Shown here in pieces: positions 1 through 8,500 of a DNA stretch of 25,473 bases. A model generated the notes under the pieces. That model was not told the origin of the DNA, searched no databases, and worked only from the letters and a program-made list of their open reading frames with translations. Each line of letters starts with the position of its first letter. Position 1 is the stretch's first letter. The position numbers and the translations under genes are program-made. Source of the DNA: an uncultured Collinsella sp. (GTDB lineage Bacteria > Actinomycetota > Coriobacteriia > Coriobacteriales > Coriobacteriaceae); NCBI GenBank assembly GCA_902493145.1, contig CABUOA010000029.1, forward strand, positions 1-25,473. The letters are read 5' to 3'.

Positions 1-898
1 CCTGGGCGTTGGACTTCACGACGCGCGACAGACCGCAGACCTTCTCCATGGTGATGGGGTTGCGCTTGTGCGGCATGGCGGAGCTGCCCTTTTGGCCCTT
101 GCGGAAGGGCTCCTCGGCCTCGAGTGTATCGGTCTTCTGCAGGTTGCGGACCTCGGTCGCGATGCGCTCGCAGGTGGCCGCTGTAGTGGCAAGCACGCCG
201 GCAAGATAGGCGTGGTGATCGCGGCTGATGACCTGCGTGGACAGCGGGTCGTGAACCAGACCCAGGTGCTCACAGACGTACTCCTCGACGAACGGCTCGA
301 TGGAGCTGTAGGTGCCGACGGCACCGGAGATGGCACCGAAGGCAACGTTCTTGCGAGCATCCTCAAGACGATCAAGGTCGCGCTTGAGTTCCCATGCCCA
401 AGAGCCAAACTTCATGCCGAAGGTCATCGGCTCAGCATGGATGCCATGGGTGCGTCCGGCGCAGAGCGTATTGCGCTCCTCGAAGGCGCGGCGCTTGCAG
501 ATCACGCCGAGCTTCTTGACGTCCTCGATAATCAGGTCACACGCCTGAGTAAGCTGATAGCACAGAGCAGTATCACCCAGGTCGGAGCTGGTCATACCGT
601 AGTGAACCCAGCGACTAGGCTTGGGCTCGCCCTCGGGAACATCGGCGTCGATATATTCCTTCATGTTGGTCAGGAAGGCGATGACATCGTGGCGCGTGAC
701 CTCCTCGATCTCATCGACCTTCGCCTTCTCAAAGTTGGCATGGTCGCGGATCCACTGGGCTTCGTCTTTAGAAATGCCGATCTTGCCGAGCTCCGCCTGG
801 GCCTCGCAGGCCAGAACCTCGATCTCCTGCCAAATGGCATACTTGTTCTCGAGGGAGAAGATATGTCCCATCTCCGGGCGGGTATAGCGATCGATCAT
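1..898 (-). CDS. purB: Adenylosuccinate lyase, partial (C-terminus beyond window)
   Basis: PurB cleaves adenylosuccinate to AMP and fumarate, and SAICAR to AICAR and fumarate, in cytosolic purine synthesis. The 299 visible residues begin MIDRYTRPEM and contain the three superfamily landmarks in order: TSSD at 103-106, AGRTHG with the likely acid His at 151, and the flexible signature loop SSAMPHKRNP at about 272-281 carrying the catalytic Ser. The SSAMPHKRNP form is typical of PurB rather than argininosuccinate lyase or fumarase. The ATG at 898 follows AAAGGAG by a short spacer on the minus strand. The gene runs off the left edge, so the last third of a normal ~430-475 residue protein is missing. 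No frameshift is seen in the visible part. Identity is secure. Confidence 0.95.
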   Translation of the reverse strand, partial: MIDRYTRPEMGHIFSLENKYAIWQEIEVLACEAQAELGKIGISKDEAQWIRDHANFEKAKVDEIEEVTRHDVIAFLTNMKEYIDADVPEGEPKPSRWVHYGMTSSDLGDTALCYQLTQACDLIIEDVKKLGVICKRRAFEERNTLCAGRTHGIHAEPMTFGMKFGSWAWELKRDLDRLEDARKNVAFGAISGAVGTYSSIEPFVEEYVCEHLGLVHDPLSTQVISRDHHAYLAGVLATTAATCERIATEVRNLQKTDTLEAEEPFRKGQKGSSAMPHKRNPITMEKVCGLSRVVKSNAQ

Positions 899-1000
899 AG
901 CGGCTCCTTTTTGGTTATTGGCACGTTGGTCGTAACTTAACCATTGTACCGTGCGCGGGTGCGAGTATGGGCAGCAGGCATTAACCTAACATTTTGGAAT

Positions 1001-1320
1001 TGGAGCGGGCATGGGGACATCCGCGCATTTGCTTCGCAAATCCGCACCGGCTGCGGTCGATCTCCTCGGATTCACGGAGACGATGGGGAAGACTTTGTTG
1101 AATTGGCCGTCCCAAGGTCTCCCGCGCTCGATGGAGCGGGCAACGGGACGTCCGCGTATTTGCTTCGCAAATCCGCACCGGCTGCGGTCGATCTCCTCGG
1201 ATTCACGGAGACGATGGGGAAGACTTTGTTGAATTGGCCGTCCCAAGGTCTCCCGCGCTCGATGGAGCGGGCAACGGGACGTCCGCGTATTTGCTTCGCA
1301 AATCCGCACCGGCTGCGGTC
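1001..1320. repeat. Tandem 131-bp repeat (about 2.4 copies) carrying tRNA-Gly 3' tails
   Basis: Copies start at 1001, 1132 and 1263 (period 131); the third breaks off near 1320. Copies 2 and 3 begin with TGGAGCGGGCAACGGGAC, identical to the plus-strand image of the tRNA-Gly 3' end at 1454-1471 (CCA, acceptor strand and T-stem half). Copy 1 has diverged after TGGAGCGGGCA. Each unit holds two small hairpins, ATTTGC-TTC-GCAAAT and CCGCA-CCGGC-TGCGG. Beyond the third copy there is another hairpin, GGTCGCC-TATC-GGCGACC. The open frames through these repeats are low-complexity by-products, and I see no gene here. This fills most of the 555-base gap between purB and the tRNA. Confidence 0.9.
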
Positions 1321-1383
1321 GCCTATCGGCGACCTTGCCTGCTCGCTATAAACGCTTCGCGTTTATTTAACGCTCGCACCCTG

Positions 1384-1400
1384 TCGGGTTCGAGTCCCGG
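1384..1400 (+). other. Isolated tRNA T-arm-like fragment
   Basis: TCGGG-TTCGAGT-CCCGG has the form of a tRNA T-arm and shares CGGGTTCGAGTCCCG with the T-arm of the neighbouring tRNA-Gly, but lies on the opposite strand. No acceptor stem, D-arm or anticodon arm can be built around it, so it is not a tRNA gene. It may be debris from a former tRNA or an integration event, or a chance hairpin. Confidence 0.35.
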
Positions 1401-1407
1401 CACTTTA

Positions 1408-1443
1408 TTGAAAAAGGCACAGTAACGAAACGTTACCGTGCCT
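1408..1443 (-). terminator. Rho-independent terminator of tRNA-Gly
   Basis: Read on the minus strand, the stem AGGCACGGTAACG / CGTTACTGTGCCT has one mismatch and a 3-base loop. It is followed directly by a run of T. It starts 11 bases after the encoded CCA of tRNA-Gly, so it ends that transcript before the repeat array. Confidence 0.85.
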
Positions 1444-1453
1444 GAAATTCGAA

Positions 1454-1528
1454 TGGAGCGGGCAACGGGACTCGAACCCGCGAGTGTCAGCTTGGGAAGC
1501 TGATGCCTTACCACTTGGCGATGCCCGC
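1454..1528 (-). tRNA. tRNA-Gly (anticodon CCC), CCA encoded
   Basis: The minus strand folds into a full cloverleaf: acceptor GCGGGCA/TGCCCGC, D-arm GCC...GGC, anticodon arm TCAGC-TTCCCAA-GCTGA (anticodon CCC, reading GGG), variable loop CACTC, and T-arm GCGGG-TTCGAGT-CCCGT. The discriminator base is T, as usual in bacterial tRNA-Gly. CCA is encoded at 1456-1454. The gene has its own promoter and terminator and is therefore monocistronic. Its 3' tail is duplicated in the adjacent repeat array. Confidence 0.96.
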
Positions 1529-1541
1529 TTGTGTGTTGGCT

Positions 1542-1571
1542 AGTATAACGCGGTTGTCTTGTTCGATACAA
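1542..1571 (-). promoter_or_regulatory. Promoter of tRNA-Gly
   Basis: On the minus strand TTGTAT (1571-1566) and TATACT (1547-1542) are separated by 18 bases. Transcription would start near 1535, a few bases before the mature tRNA 5' end at 1528. The -10 is strong; the -35 matches TTGACA in four of six positions. Confidence 0.7.
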
Positions 1572-1748
1572 GGGTGGCGATACTTGTTTTAGCTGTGGAG
1601 ATTCGTTTGAAAATCGCGTCAATTGTGGAGACGAGGACCTTTGACTTCCTGTTCACCTTATCTTCTACCTGCGCTTTTGCTTGATTGTTGTATTTGAGCT
1701 CAATTTGTCAGGAATTGGGCAAGCTTTTGGTCAGGCTCCGGTACTTAC

Positions 1749-1802
1749 CCGCATGAACCTCGGGGGTAGCCTCATCCTACGCGTCGCAACGTCCCCATGC
1801 GG
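1749..1802 (+). other. Possible structured 5' leader of the adhesin gene
   Basis: CCGCATG (1749-1755) and CATGCGG (1796-1802) form a perfect 7-bp inverted repeat ending shortly before the AAGGAG ribosome site of the next gene. Inside it, GTAG and CTAC can form a small second stem. It does not match a riboswitch class I can recognise. The rest of the 297-base gap between the tRNA and the adhesin gene shows no gene, and only weak promoter-like sequence (TTGACT near 1650). Confidence 0.3.
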
Positions 1803-1825
1803 CGCACGAGGGATAAGGAGCAGCC

Positions 1826-4800
1826 ATGTCCAACGCACCCACGCACTCTGTCCACAGCGCAATCGCAACAGGTCCGCTGCTCCTGCTCCTCTTCCTGCTG
1901 TTCGGCTACCTGGCACCGGGAGCCGCATTTGCCGTCGATGGCTACGACCAGCTCGGCTTCCGCACTATCAGCGATGATTGTGGGCCGTTCTTCATCGGCA
2001 AGTATGAAGCTCAAGACGCCTCGATTGCCTACTGCATGAACCAGGAACGCCCCGGGCCCACCAAGCCGGGCGGCCCATGGCTCAACTTTGATCAAGGCTG
2101 GGTGTGGCTCGACGACGAGTTCGCGGCAATCGTTTGTCACGGATATCCTACCGCCACGTCGTTTGGCGGTTACCATCTTTCACCCGATCGCGCCCGCGCC
2201 GCCACCCAACTCGCCGTATGGATGCTCAACGGCACTACCCATGTCGACGGCACCTACTCCTACACGACCGCTCAGGGCAAAACCAAGAGCGGGCACTTTA
2301 CCGCCGACGATGAAGTCGTGGCGGCTGCGCGGTGGCTCCACGACAGCGCAAAATCAGGAAGCATCAAAGCCGCTCCGCACCGCGCGCGACGCTATCTAGG
2401 AACCGTATCGGGCGGCAGCAGACGTCAAGACATGCTCTATGTACTGCCGGCGGTCTCTGTTTCCTTCCAAAAGCAGTCTGCGAACACTGTTATTACCAGC
2501 GGAAACAATACCTATCAGTTTACCGGGGCAACATTCGATGTTTTTGAGAGCGCCGGCGACGCACATGTCGGCACCATCAAGATGGACGGCAACGGTCGAG
2601 CACAGGCAACACTTCTGCCCAATACGGCATACTACCTAGTTGAAACGAAGGCGCCGGCCGGCTATGTCCCCCGTCGTGATCGCATCGCCTTTACCACGGG
2701 GAATGACGGTGGACAGGTCGCCATTGATGAACAGCCCGGCACCATCAACCTGTGTATCGTAAAACTCGATGCCGCGACGAATGCCGGCCCCCAGGTGGGA
2801 TCTTCACTCGCAGGAGCAGAGTTCACGTGTGTGTCGCAATCAACCCCTGGATGGGCGCAAATCCTCACGACCGACGAAAGCGGTCGAGCCACCCTCACCG
2901 ATGTCCCCCTAGGAACCTTTACCATCTATGAATCAAAAGCCCCCGAGGGCTACCTGCCATCCAACGATAGCTGGTCCTATACCGTTAGAGCCGACCAGCT
3001 CGGTGATTCAGGCGTGGTCGAGATCGAATCGCGCGTTTCCGATATCCCCATTGCGTTTGACCTTGAGATTTCCAAATTCAAGGACTACGGCAATAGCGAT
3101 CAATCCGGCCTGGAGCAGCCGGCAGGAGGTGTTGTCTTTGAGGTTGTCAGCAACAGCTCTCAGCAGGTTGTTGGCACACTGACCACAAACATCTATGGCT
3201 TTGCCTCCACCAAAGATCAGCCCGAAGCATGGTTTGGCGCAGGCAAGCGACCCGCCGGTGTCCACGGAGCCATCCCATACGACCGCGCCGGCTACACCGT
3301 TCGTGAGGTTCCGGAAACCGTCCCAGAGGGTTTTAAACGTGCAGGGGAATGGACCGTCGAGGCCAATCAGATTTCCGACGGCGCCGAGCTTCAATATATC
3401 GTGGACAACCACGCTCTGTCGACGCATCTCCAGATTGTAAAACGCGATGCCCAAACAGGCGCTTCTGTTCCCCTAGCCGGATTCGCCTTCCAACTCCTCG
3501 ACAGCAATCACGAACCTGTCTCACAAACTTGCTGGTATCCAGCACATAACGTAATGGATACCTTTACGACTGACGCGACCGGGACCGTCACACTGCCCGA
3601 ATCGCTCGTGCCGGGCACCTATTATGTACGCGAAACCTCGGCCAAAGAGCCCTATCTTGTCGGCAAAGAGATCGAGGTAAACATACCCGCCGACATGAAC
3701 CTAACGCCCGTTGCAATCGCCTCGTATTATGACCACGCCGCGACCGGAAACATCAGGATCGTTAAAACCGATGTCGTAGACGGCAGCAGCCTCGCGGGCG
3801 CCATCTTTGAGATCCGTGCCTCGGGTGATATCGTGCGCCCCGACGGTAGCATTGCCGCGCTCGACGGTGAGACTGTCGCTACCGTCACAACGGATGAAAC
3901 TGGAGAAGCACGCGCGGACGACCTCCCGCTGGGATCTGGCACCGCACGCTACGAGGTTGTCGAGACTCAAGCGCCGGCAGGCTTCTTACTCGACCGGACG
4001 CCCCATATCGTAGACCTCGCTTATGCCGACCAGAAAACACCCGTTGTAGAAGCACGGCTTAACGTATCCGACGATTACACCAAGGTTGATATCTCCAAGG
4101 TCGATGCAAGCGGAGAGCAGGAAGTGAAAGGCGCACAACTCACCTTATATGGTCCCGATAAAACCGAAATAGACTCCTGGACCTCATCCGACAAGCCGCA
4201 CCGCGTCGAACATCTTGCACCCGGCACCTACTCGTTGCGCGAAATGATGTCTCCGCGGACCTATGACCTTGCCGAGGAGATAACGTTTGAAATAAAGGAT
4301 ACGGGAGAAGTCCAATCCGTCGCGATGAAGGATGCGCCCATCGAGATCAAAGGACAGGTCGACAAGCGTCAGGAGCTTGTCCAACCTATCGGGAAGGGTC
4401 TGCTGGCCAACGGCGATGGTAAAAATCGCGCCGCAACGCAAACCAATACGGACGGTCTTTTCTCCTATACCATCGACGCTCGAAACGATTCAGCTACCTG
4501 GGTTGATGAGTTCACAATTACCGATGATCTTGAGTGCGCCGAGGACGATACGGCGAGATTCGTCTCAATCGAAACCCCCGTCGCCATCGGCGACCTCAAC
4601 GGTCTGTGCAACGTGTGGTATCGCACGACGCCGTTGGACTCGACAGACACCGATGAGCCGGCAAACGCGACACTTGACGATGGGCACGAAAATCCTTGGC
4701 TTGAGTCCGACGAAGTAAAAGAGAGTCTGGGTGAAGATTGCCGCCTCGTCGATTACGACGGCTGGCACCTCTGGAAGGCGGATGTCTCGACCACGGAATC

Positions 4801-5257
4801 CGCCACACTCGAGGCGAAAGAACTCGACCTTGCATCCAATACCGTCGTAACGGGCATTCGTATTGAATACGGTGCGGTAGCCGCCGACTTTACGACTCAA
4901 AGCGATACGGATTCTTGGACCCGCGATGATCTCAAAGATGAGCACGACGACCTTGACGATGCCAAAGCAATCCTTGGCACAGATGCTCGGGGCGCAGTCG
5001 TGCACATGCAGGCAACGTCGACTTATACGCCCCAAACCGCACTCACCAACAGCGCGCGCGTCGATCTTTGCCGCAACGGCGGCGGCGATAAACTTGAGTC
5101 ACATGACGAGGACCGTGTCATTCAACGCTGTACCCTACCGCAGGACCTACCGGCAACAGGATCAGCTCCCATCGCCGCTTGCATCACCGCGCTCCTGACC
5201 TCGGGTGCCGCAGCCCTATGGTTCGCTCGCCTTAGGTCAATCCCAAAGAAGCGCTAG
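1826..5257 (+). CDS. Sortase-anchored surface adhesin: thioester domain plus Cna-B-like repeats
   Basis: This is a 1143-residue secreted wall protein. Residues 1-36 form a signal peptide with a Leu-rich core and a likely cut after AFA. Residues ~40-210 resemble a thioester domain: YCMNQ with Cys70 and the TQLAVW motif with Gln128 are the expected bond partners, and such domains bind host surfaces covalently. Next come about six Cna-B/SpaA-type beta domains, marked by E-box motifs ending near 280, 376, 503, 610, 720 and 813 (for example YYLVETKAPAGY, FTIYESKAPEGY, YEVVETQAPAGF). Their openings (IVKLDA, ISKFKD, IVKRDA, IVKTDV, ISKVDA) are typical of isopeptide-bonded domains. Residues ~840-1100 are a larger acidic domain I do not recognise. 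LPATG at 1108-1112, a hydrophobic helix and a basic tail form the sorting signal. AAGGAG precedes the ATG. No sortase gene lies in the window. The gene appears monocistronic, with a hairpin just after it. Confidence 0.9.
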   Translation: MSNAPTHSVHSAIATGPLLLLLFLLFGYLAPGAAFAVDGYDQLGFRTISDDCGPFFIGKYEAQDASIAYCMNQERPGPTKPGGPWLNFDQGWVWLDDEFAAIVCHGYPTATSFGGYHLSPDRARAATQLAVWMLNGTTHVDGTYSYTTAQGKTKSGHFTADDEVVAAARWLHDSAKSGSIKAAPHRARRYLGTVSGGSRRQDMLYVLPAVSVSFQKQSANTVITSGNNTYQFTGATFDVFESAGDAHVGTIKMDGNGRAQATLLPNTAYYLVETKAPAGYVPRRDRIAFTTGNDGGQVAIDEQPGTINLCIVKLDAATNAGPQVGSSLAGAEFTCVSQSTPGWAQILTTDESGRATLTDVPLGTFTIYESKAPEGYLPSNDSWSYTVRADQLGDSGVVEIESRVSDIPIAFDLEISKFKDYGNSDQSGLEQPAGGVVFEVVSNSSQQVVGTLTTNIYGFASTKDQPEAWFGAGKRPAGVHGAIPYDRAGYTVREVPETVPEGFKRAGEWTVEANQISDGAELQYIVDNHALSTHLQIVKRDAQTGASVPLAGFAFQLLDSNHEPVSQTCWYPAHNVMDTFTTDATGTVTLPESLVPGTYYVRETSAKEPYLVGKEIEVNIPADMNLTPVAIASYYDHAATGNIRIVKTDVVDGSSLAGAIFEIRASGDIVRPDGSIAALDGETVATVTTDETGEARADDLPLGSGTARYEVVETQAPAGFLLDRTPHIVDLAYADQKTPVVEARLNVSDDYTKVDISKVDASGEQEVKGAQLTLYGPDKTEIDSWTSSDKPHRVEHLAPGTYSLREMMSPRTYDLAEEITFEIKDTGEVQSVAMKDAPIEIKGQVDKRQELVQPIGKGLLANGDGKNRAATQTNTDGLFSYTIDARNDSATWVDEFTITDDLECAEDDTARFVSIETPVAIGDLNGLCNVWYRTTPLDSTDTDEPANATLDDGHENPWLESDEVKESLGEDCRLVDYDGWHLWKADVSTTESATLEAKELDLASNTVVTGIRIEYGAVAADFTTQSDTDSWTRDDLKDEHDDLDDAKAILGTDARGAVVHMQATSTYTPQTALTNSARVDLCRNGGGDKLESHDEDRVIQRCTLPQDLPATGSAPIAACITALLTSGAAALWFARLRSIPKKR

Positions 5258-5264
5258 CGCGATG

Positions 5265-5303
5265 AAAAAGCGGGGGAGCCAGTCCCCCGGCTCGCCCGCT
5301 TTC
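5265..5303. terminator. Bidirectional terminator between convergent genes
   Basis: The hairpin at 5269-5300 pairs AGCGGG with CCCGCT and GAGCC with GGCTC around a C-rich loop. The plus side is followed by TTTC; the minus side by five T. It sits between the adhesin stop and the stop of the minus-strand small membrane protein, so it can serve both. Confidence 0.75.
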
Positions 5304-5323
5304 AATCATTTAAATCGCCGCAT

Positions 5324-5542
5324 CTACTCTGCAGACGAAGATCCACCATCAACGATTGCCTGCTCGGACTCAGGAATCCCATCGGCGCCCGTGCTCTGTT
5401 CTTGCTCCACCTCTTCGCTGATTGCGGAGGCGGGGGTCGAGCCCTTCGCGCCCACGATGTAGGCAGCTCCAAACCCTAACGCAATGGCAATCAAGGTCAA
5501 AATCACGTAGACAGGCCAATGGCGCTTAATATACGAAAACAC
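5324..5542 (-). CDS. Small single-pass membrane protein, unknown function
   Basis: This is a 72-residue protein I do not recognise. A short basic N-terminus (MFSYIKRHW) is followed by one hydrophobic helix at about residues 10-31 (VYVILTLIAIALGFGAAYIVG). A 40-residue acidic, Ser/Glu-rich tail follows, probably outside the membrane on one side. The start is GTG at 5542, chosen because AAGGAG lies five bases upstream and no ATG fits. It begins 21 bases after the stop of the large M28-like gene, so the two are probably co-transcribed and may act at the membrane together. Confidence that it is a real gene is good; function is open. Confidence 0.7.
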   Translation of the reverse strand: MFSYIKRHWPVYVILTLIAIALGFGAAYIVGAKGSTPASAISEEVEQEQSTGADGIPESEQAIVDGGSSSAE

Positions 5543-5563
5543 GTTGACTCCTTAGAGCTCCGT

Positions 5564-8500
5564 CTACGAACGGCGGATAACCTCGGTCACGACCTCGGAT
5601 ACCGTGGCAATGTTCGTCGGGTTGACATTGTGGGGCAGGTCGTCCTCGGTACGAGCACAAGCCAGGCGCGTGCCGTCCACGCCGGCGATGGTGAGGGCTC
5701 GGCGGCTCGCCTCGAGCGCGGCATAGGCATCGGTCTTGGCATAGGGCATCTCGAGCGCGCCACAATCGACATGGAACGACTTGCACACCTTGCTGACCAG
5801 GTTCATGATGCGGCGATCGCCCTTGAGCAGCTGCTGTTCGCCCTCAACCGTCACCACCGAAAGCCTACCGGCGCCGACGGATTCAAGATTGATGAAGAAT
5901 ACGCCGCGGAGCTTATCGCGATGCGAAGCCAAGAAGGCCTTCATACCGGCGCCATCACAGTCCGAGGCGCCCGTTGCCACAAACCAGATATCGTGACCGA
6001 GCAGCTCATCATCGCCCATAGAGGCGACAGCCGAGAGCATATCTTCGGAAGAAGCGCCGTCGGAAGACGTAGCGCCGCCCTTCCAGCCATCGTTATCGTC
6101 CTCGAAATTATCCCACGAACCGATGCCGCGACCGGACTTCTTGGCATCGTAATCGTCTTCGACGCCCAGCCAATCACTCATGCTGTCCTGTTCGTTTTTC
6201 TTTTTACGACCGAACAGGCCGCCCAGGCCGCGCTTGCGAGACTTGGGTGCCGCCGGGGCGGGAGCCGAAATGGTCTCGATCGGCTGAGCACCCGACGCAA
6301 CGGGCATAGGAGGCGCAACGGGTGCCGATGTGGGTTCGGGACCCTGAGCGGTAGCAAAGGGGTCGTTGACCTGTGCGGAGGGGTCGGGAAGGTCGAACAG
6401 CGACGTGCGAGACGCAACGTTTGCCTGCTTCATCGACGGTAGCGACGGATCGGGGACCGAAGCCAGCGGAGACGAGGAAGGTGCGGGCGACGGAGCCGAC
6501 GCCGGATCGGGAACATTCATCTGCGGACGCGGCGATGCCTGGGAGGAAATCTGGGCCATAAGGGAATCGACCGTTTCGTCCTGGGTGGGAGCAACATCGG
6601 CAACCGTGGCACCGGAACCACTCGGGGTCGGCATGGTGAAAATCTGCGTGGAGTAAGGCCTCGACTCATCTGTCTCGGGAGCCTCGGAAACCGCAGGCAC
6701 TTCCTCCTGCTCGACCTCGGTCGAATCATCTTGCTCGGCTGCCGCGTATTGCTCTTCGTCAGAGTTGGCCTCGACGGGCTCGTCCTCGGCGGCATCTTGG
6801 ATTTCGGCAGCATCAATAGGCCCGTCATCGTCTGCCGCGTCGCCCTGCTCATCGGAAACAGGAAGGGACTCGGCAATCGCGGTGCCTTGCTTTTCAAACG
6901 TTATCGTAGAATCGAACTGCGCGGCATCAAACGACATGGTGCTATCGACGTGCTGCTGAGCCTCGAAAGACGTCGTCGCCTCAACAACATCCGCGGACGC
7001 CGGTTGCTGAGCCTCAAAGGACGTTGTAGCTTCGGCGGCGTCGACAGGCACGGACTGCATAGCCTCGTTCTGCTCGAACTCTTGCGCCGCGCGCTCACGT
7101 GCCGCCTCGGCTGCCTGCTGCTGAGCGATAGCCTCCTGCTCGGCAGCCTCGCGTGCGGCAACGCGCTTCCCCTCGAAATCGTCGACAAATTTCCTGCCCT
7201 TTGCAAGCGCACCCTTAAAGAAGTTGGAAGCGCTGGCGCCAATCGAAGAGAACGCGGATGCAATATCGGCATGGGGCGTTGCCGCGGGAATCTCGGCCGA
7301 GAAATCAGTATCGCTCTCGTAAGACACGCGCCTCGGCTGTTCAGCGTAATCGTCGTCAGGCTCGTCCCTAACGTCTTGCGACGGCGCGGCGGGAGCCAAA
7401 ATGTCCAGTCCTGCCGCGGGATCGATCGCGGACACCGCCTCGGGCTCGGCAACGGCAGCGGCAACCGCGGCAGACTCATCATCCACGGCGACAACGGGCG
7501 CAGATGCAGTCACGACGGGGGCAGGCTCGGGCTCAAACGTCGGCTCCTCGCCTTCCTCGTAATCGAGCGTGCAGGACTCGGGAAGCATTCCGAGCGCACG
7601 GATGGCATCCGAACCAAAGCGGATGTTGCCGGCGGCATTGCGATAGAGCCTGGGCTCGGGCTCGGCCGCGACAGGCTCCTCCGCCGGCTCGGCAGTGGGA
7701 ACCTCGTCATTGAACTCTTCGGCCTGGACAGCCTGATTCTGATCCTCGGGCACGATGGCGCCAATCAGCGTCTCGTCGGCAGACGCACCCTCAAAGCCCT
7801 CGATCTGCTCGTCGAAAGCCTCGCCCTGTTCGGGCTCGGTCTGAGCGTCGGGAGCAATCGGCTGACCGAACTCGTCCTCGGCGTAGGTAGGCTCTTCATA
7901 CTCGATGGTGTTGCCGTAGTCGTTTTGCTGTTGGGCCGCGGCATACTCCGCTGCTGCGCGCGCCATCTCCTCGGCACGACGCTTCTGCTCCCCAAAATAG
8001 GTATCGAACGGAACATCGTCGGGAAACTCGTTTTCGCCCTGGAAGGGAGCAACGTTGTCCATAACGCCGAGCATAGCGGCGACAGAAGACTTGTTGCACA
8101 CTGCGCCGGACGTATAGGGAAGCACAAAACGGTTAGAAATGATGTTTGCCGCGTTGGCGAGCGCAACGAGGGAAGCGAGGATCGCGACAATCCACAGCAG
8201 AACCTTGAGCGCGCCGGGGAGCGGCAGGATACGCAAGATGGCAACGGCAGCAGGGGCAACCGTGGCAACGGGCAACAGCTTGGCGATGAGCGCACGATAC
8301 GAAGCATAGGGCTCGCGGGCGAGCAGCTCAGCACGGGGAGAGTCGTAGTGTGCGACAACGACCACCGGGCGGTTGCGCGGAGACGCGAGCGGGCCCGAGG
8401 CCTTGTGGTAGGCGATGACATTTTGGCTCACGCCCGTCTTGCCCAGGCGCGAAACCACGGGGTGGCCCGTGCGCTCGAGCACGTAAAGAACGGCGCCGAC

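Noticed and set aside
68..940. Plus-strand open frame of 290 codons over purB
   Set aside because: The minus strand encodes clear PurB motifs in order, so this is an antisense shadow.
944..1425. Overlapping short open frames on both strands through the 131-bp repeats
   Set aside because: They simply repeat with the DNA period and have no ribosome site; the sequence is better explained as repeat plus hairpins.
1741..1825. c-di-GMP or other known riboswitch upstream of the adhesin
   Set aside because: Only a short GGTAGCC resemblance and one 7-bp inverted repeat are present; the conserved core of known classes is missing.
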